A DNA stretch of 30,795 nucleotides from Parvularia atlantis (lineage: Eukaryota; Opisthokonta; Rotosphaerida). A model generated the notes under the pieces. It made no database searches. It had not been told where the DNA came from and was given only the letters and a program-made list of their open reading frames with translations. The position numbers and the translations under genes are program-made. Where the stretch lies: positions 1-30,795 of the forward strand of contig CALSCO010001384.1 of the NCBI GenBank assembly GCA_943704415.1, given 5' to 3'. The first letter of the stretch is position 1. Each line of letters starts with the position of its first letter. Below, piece by piece: positions 27,647 through 30,795 of this stretch.

Positions 27647-30600
27647 TCAGTGCGCCTGCGCGCCGTGAGGCCGGACCGGCTGCGGCAGCAGTGACAAGCG
27701 GCGCGACGATCGCAGGCCCATCTTCTTGTCCGCGCCGCCGAGCTCTGGCAGGCGCGCAAGGAGGGCGTTTGTCTCGACGTCGCTCAGCGGCGCCCGCGTG
27801 GTCGAGCGAGCAACCGACTGGCGTCGGTCGGCCGGGACGGGCACGGGCAGCATTGAGCGGCGGCGCGTGGACGGCCGCCGTGCACCGTCGTCGTTGACCG
27901 CGCCGGCTGCACGCGGCGTGAGCAGTCCGCGTGCCGCCGTGGGCAGGGCGCACCTTCCGGCGCCAGCGGGACCATCTCGATACGGACGTGCGCGCGGCGC
28001 AGCGGCGACGACGGCCGCACGGGTGCGCCCAGGTGGTGCCGCGTCGCGACCTTGCCGGCAGGGCTGCGCGCTGGTGGTTGGGCGCGGCGCCTTAGTACCA
28101 CGGCCACCGCACGCGCTTGGCCGGCGCACCTTTGGCGCTGGGTGAGCCGTGAAGGCGCGCGGCCGGAGCAACCTTCATGGGCGATGCGACGGGCGTTTTT
28201 GCGGGCAGCGGCGCGGCAACGACGGCGTCCTGTTGTTGCCGTCAGCTTCGCGCGTGCGCAGGCAGCAAGGCGCACGCACCGTCGGCGCCGGCTCGACCAC
28301 GGCCGCGCGCAGCAGCGCCGGGTCGATCGCGCACAGCATGAGCACCTCGCGCGGGGCTTGTAGCAGAGCGGTGCAGATCTGCGTGCGGTGCACGGTCAGC
28401 TGCGACTGGTGTGGCGCGCGAGGATGACGCACGAGACGGTAGCGTGTCGCAGCCTCCTGCTGCAGCTGGTGCACCTGAAGGCCGTAGGCTGCCGCACGCG
28501 CGCTCAGGAGGCAGTGGACGCTCGGCAAGCGCACGGCGGCACACCAACGCTCTGTTGCAGCTGCGTCTCCAACGAGCGGCTGCGTGTCGCGTACACGCCG
28601 CTGAGCAGCTGGTGCCGCAGCGCCTCGGCGACGTGCGCCGTTGTCCCGTCTGCGGCTGCGCGGCACGCCAAGGTCAGCCACGGGCGCGGGTCGCTGCAGT
28701 GCGCACCGCGCTCGGCCAGCCACTGTTCGATCGCCTGGAGGTGCTGTGTCGCCAGCTGCTCGGCCTCTGTCAGCGCGCCTGCGGCCGCGCGTCGGTCAGG
28801 CACGCGCGGTGCGTGCTGAGGTGCAGCGCGCACTGGTGTCGACGGGTGCGGCGGCCGACGCGGCGAAGGTGCACTGCCAGGCATCCAACCGGCGGGCGTC
28901 CAGCTCGGCAAAGCGCCTGCGGCACGCACGGTTAGCAGGGCACGTGTGTGGGCGAGGGTGCACGCACTGCAGCAGCTTGTTCACGTGAGCCTGGTACTCT
29001 TCCCACACGGGCCCGGCCGGCGCCGCCACTGCGCCGACCGCGGCCGACGACAACTGCTGCTTGAGATCGACGATCTGTTGCTGCAAGTCCTTGATCACGG
29101 TCGTGTAGGCGTTGACGTGGTACTCGACGCTGACGACGTTCTTGTCGAGGGCCATCTTGATCTCCTTGGCGCTTCGGAGGGACCGGTGAGCGCGCGGGCT
29201 TGGGCGCGGGCTGCGCGAGCGCAACGCACCGGTTGGCATACTTGAGCGTGTTGTGCGTGTCTTCGTAGTGCATGGCCGAGGGCGAGACGTTGGCGATCAT
29301 GACGGTGCGGCAGTTGCCGCCGAGCGAGTCCTGCACACGAGGTGAGCGTGAGCGTGCGCGCACGGCCCGCCGCACCTTGAGCATGCGCGTGAGCTTCGAG
29401 TCACGGTAGGGCACGTGGCCGCCCTTCCTGGCCGGGTCCCCGAGCGCGTTGATGCAGTTGCCGAGCGCGAGCAGCGACTTGTTGATGTTGGCGCCTGCGC
29501 CGGCCGTTACGGCCTCAACAGCGAACAAGCACGGCGGGCACGCACCCTCCTGCAAGCGCTCGCCCTGGTTCTTGGTGGCCGAGGCGCGCTCCGAGCCGGC
29601 GAGGTCGATCATGGACAGCTTGGACGTGCGGATGGTCGTGGCCGTGCCCACGGTCTCGTCTGCGGCGGCGCGTGAGCGGGCCGACGTGGCGCACACGGGC
29701 CGAGCGGTGCCACACACCGCGCTGGCGGATGCGGATTTGCAGCACGGCGTGCGAGCGCGACGACGTTGCGTTCATATTGGTGGATGACACGGTGCGGTTG
29801 CTGCGGCGCGCGTGAGCGTTGCTGAAGCGCACGACCGCGCGGCCCCGCGCGCACCTGTTACCCAGCGCGAGCAGCTCGAGCACCTCGGCCGCGCTCTTGG
29901 GCTCGTGCTCCGACAGCCCCGGGACGGTGACGCTGCCGTCGGTGTCCTCGCGCACGTCGAGCGGGGGCGAGCGCGTGCCGTGCGGGACGAGGATGTCGTG
30001 CAGTGTCTCGTTGTAGATCTCGGCCATGCTGACCGTGACCTGCGCCCGCCGCGGATCAGCGGCGCCGGGCGTGCGCGCGCGTGCGGCGGCCGCGCACGTG
30101 GATGGTGCGCTTGCTCGTGCTGATGCGCTCAAACAGCTCTTGCATCGTCAGCACCATCACGCCCGGGGCGCCGCTGTAGCCGAGCATCGTGTGCGTTTTC
30201 CCCGCGCCGGTGGCCTACGCGCGCGCGGGCGTGGGCGAAGGGCGCAGTGCGGGTCCCGCGCACGGCACGCACGCCGTAGGCAAAGACGGAGCAGTTGTAG
30301 CCCTCCAACAGCGGGTCGATCAGCGGCTGCGTCGTCGCCTTGTAGACCTCGAGCTGCGTCGCGCGGGTGCCGAGGACGCGGTCGAACGCGTAGCGCATGT
30401 CCTTGGCGCGGCGCTGGCCCGGCACGCCCGGGCGGTACGCCTCGCGGTCGCGGCCGAACGGGTCGAGCGGGTCAAACACGACGACGTGCTCGTCCAGGGC
30501 CTTGACGACCTCGCACGACTGCGCGCTCGCCAGCTCGGCCTCGTTGGGCGGACGCACGCGCACGGCGACCGTAATCGTGTTCTCCACCGCGCTCGCCGCG

Positions 30601-30665
30601 CCCGCCGCGCCCGCCGCGCCCGCCGCGCCCGCCGCGCCCGCGCTTGTGCCGCTCAGTCGGGTCAT
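27647..30665 (-). CDS. Kinesin-8 motor protein (Kip3/KIF18/19 type)
   Basis: Fourteen exons (complement): 30665-30273, 30214-30098, 30039-29855, 29800-29718, 29659-29546, 29494-29376, 29330-29230, 29171-28968, 28916-28834, 28778-28545, 28488-28280, 28229-28130, 28070-27954, 27906-27647; 772 aa. Kinesin-8s walk to microtubule plus ends and depolymerise them, controlling spindle length and nuclear position. The N-terminal motor (about 30-370) has [12 protein letters not shown]-loop [12 protein letters not shown] (Gly131-Thr138, the kinesin-8 form), [15 protein letters not shown], switch [13 protein letters not shown], switch [47 protein letters not shown] and the neck [21 protein letters not shown] coiled segment [14 protein letters not shown] follows, then a basic, disordered tail with [10 protein letters not shown] (GCCGCGCCC)5 repeat codes for an Ala/Gly run at the N-terminus. 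Family assignment to kinesin-8 is confident; ortholog level is not. Confidence 0.93.
30597..30641. repeat. 9-bp tandem repeat (GCCGCGCCC)n in the kinesin N-terminus
   Basis: About five copies, in frame on the minus strand, encode the repeated GAA-type Ala/Gly tripeptide before the motor. Being a multiple of three, length change would keep the frame. Confidence 0.85.
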
Positions 30666-30742
30666 CCCGCCGGTGCAACCGTTACAAATTTGAAAAATCG
30701 TTCAGTGGCGCACCCGGTTGAAACCTCCAAACAGCGGCCAAC

Positions 30743-30795
30743 TCAGCCGAGGCTGCCAAACGTCTTGTTCCACTCGCTGTAGGCCTGCAAGTCCT
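30743..30795 (-). CDS. C-terminal end of a further minus-strand gene (partial)
   Basis: Reading the complement from the window edge gives DLQAYSEWNKTFGSLG then TGA (30743-30745). The composition is far less Arg/Ala-rich than non-coding frames here, and the spacing (77 bp to the kinesin start) fits the compact layout, so it is probably the last exon of a gene that continues beyond the window. The family cannot be told from 16 residues. Confidence 0.45.
   Translation of the reverse strand, partial: DLQAYSEWNKTFGSLG

Noticed and set aside
28420-28450. A possible 31-nt intron in the kinesin tail (GTGCGTCATCC to ACCAG)
   Set aside because: It is shorter than every supported intron here, and reading through keeps the frame without a stop.
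1-30795. tRNA, rRNA, CRISPR arrays or bacterial operon signals
   Set aside because: None was found. The intron density and gene set are eukaryotic, and the only tandem repeats are microsatellites and coding low-complexity tracts.

Overview
The window is 30.8 kb of compact, very GC-rich nuclear DNA from a eukaryotic microbe, most likely an early-diverging (zoosporic, chytrid-like) fungus. The grounds are about 99 short introns (mostly 45-70 nt) with AG|GTGCG donors, CTGAC/CTCAC/CTAAC branch sites and CAG acceptors; a DNA-repair, trafficking and motor gene set of opisthokont type (MSH3, kinesin-8, AAGAB/Irc6); and a visual/beta-type arrestin fold, a clade absent from yeasts and most Dikarya. 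Species is not determinable by eye.

Eleven genes and one gene edge were resolved. For ten of the eleven I worked out splice models in which every exon joins in frame without internal stops. Left to right: a small unrecognised gene (+, 497-1216); an arrestin domain spliced in frame onto a long talin/Sla2-like helical rod (-, 1318-5996); a Ras-like GTPase fused to two BTB domains (+, 6085-8872); HMG-CoA lyase (+, 8905-10184); a basic, probably nucleolar protein (-, 10245-11543); a C2H2 regulator with polyQ and polyD tracts (+, 12027-15481); an intronless, lower-GC gene for an AlbA plus STAND-NTPase protein of SAMD9-like layout (-, 15621-19406); a membrane-anchored alpha/beta hydrolase (+, 19844-21623); an AAGAB/Irc6 adaptin-binding protein (-, 22075-23296); MSH3 (+, 23302-27563); kinesin-8 (-, 27647-30665); and the last codons of another minus-strand gene.

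Genes lie tail to tail or head to head with very short gaps: 5 bp between the AAGAB and MSH3 start codons, 32 bp between the Ras-BTB stop and the HMG-CoA lyase start, about 60-140 bp between convergent stops. They are not one pathway. Three form a loose membrane-traffic and signalling theme (arrestin-rod, Ras-BTB, AAGAB) and two a chromosome theme (MSH3, kinesin-8).

The most notable items are the arrestin-rod fusion, the Ras-BTB-BTB protein with eroded nucleotide-binding motifs, the intronless SAMD9-like immune-type NTPase in an otherwise intron-dense block, and a high share of GC-AG introns (7 of about 99, all phase 0). All family names rest on motif recognition by eye; no search was run.
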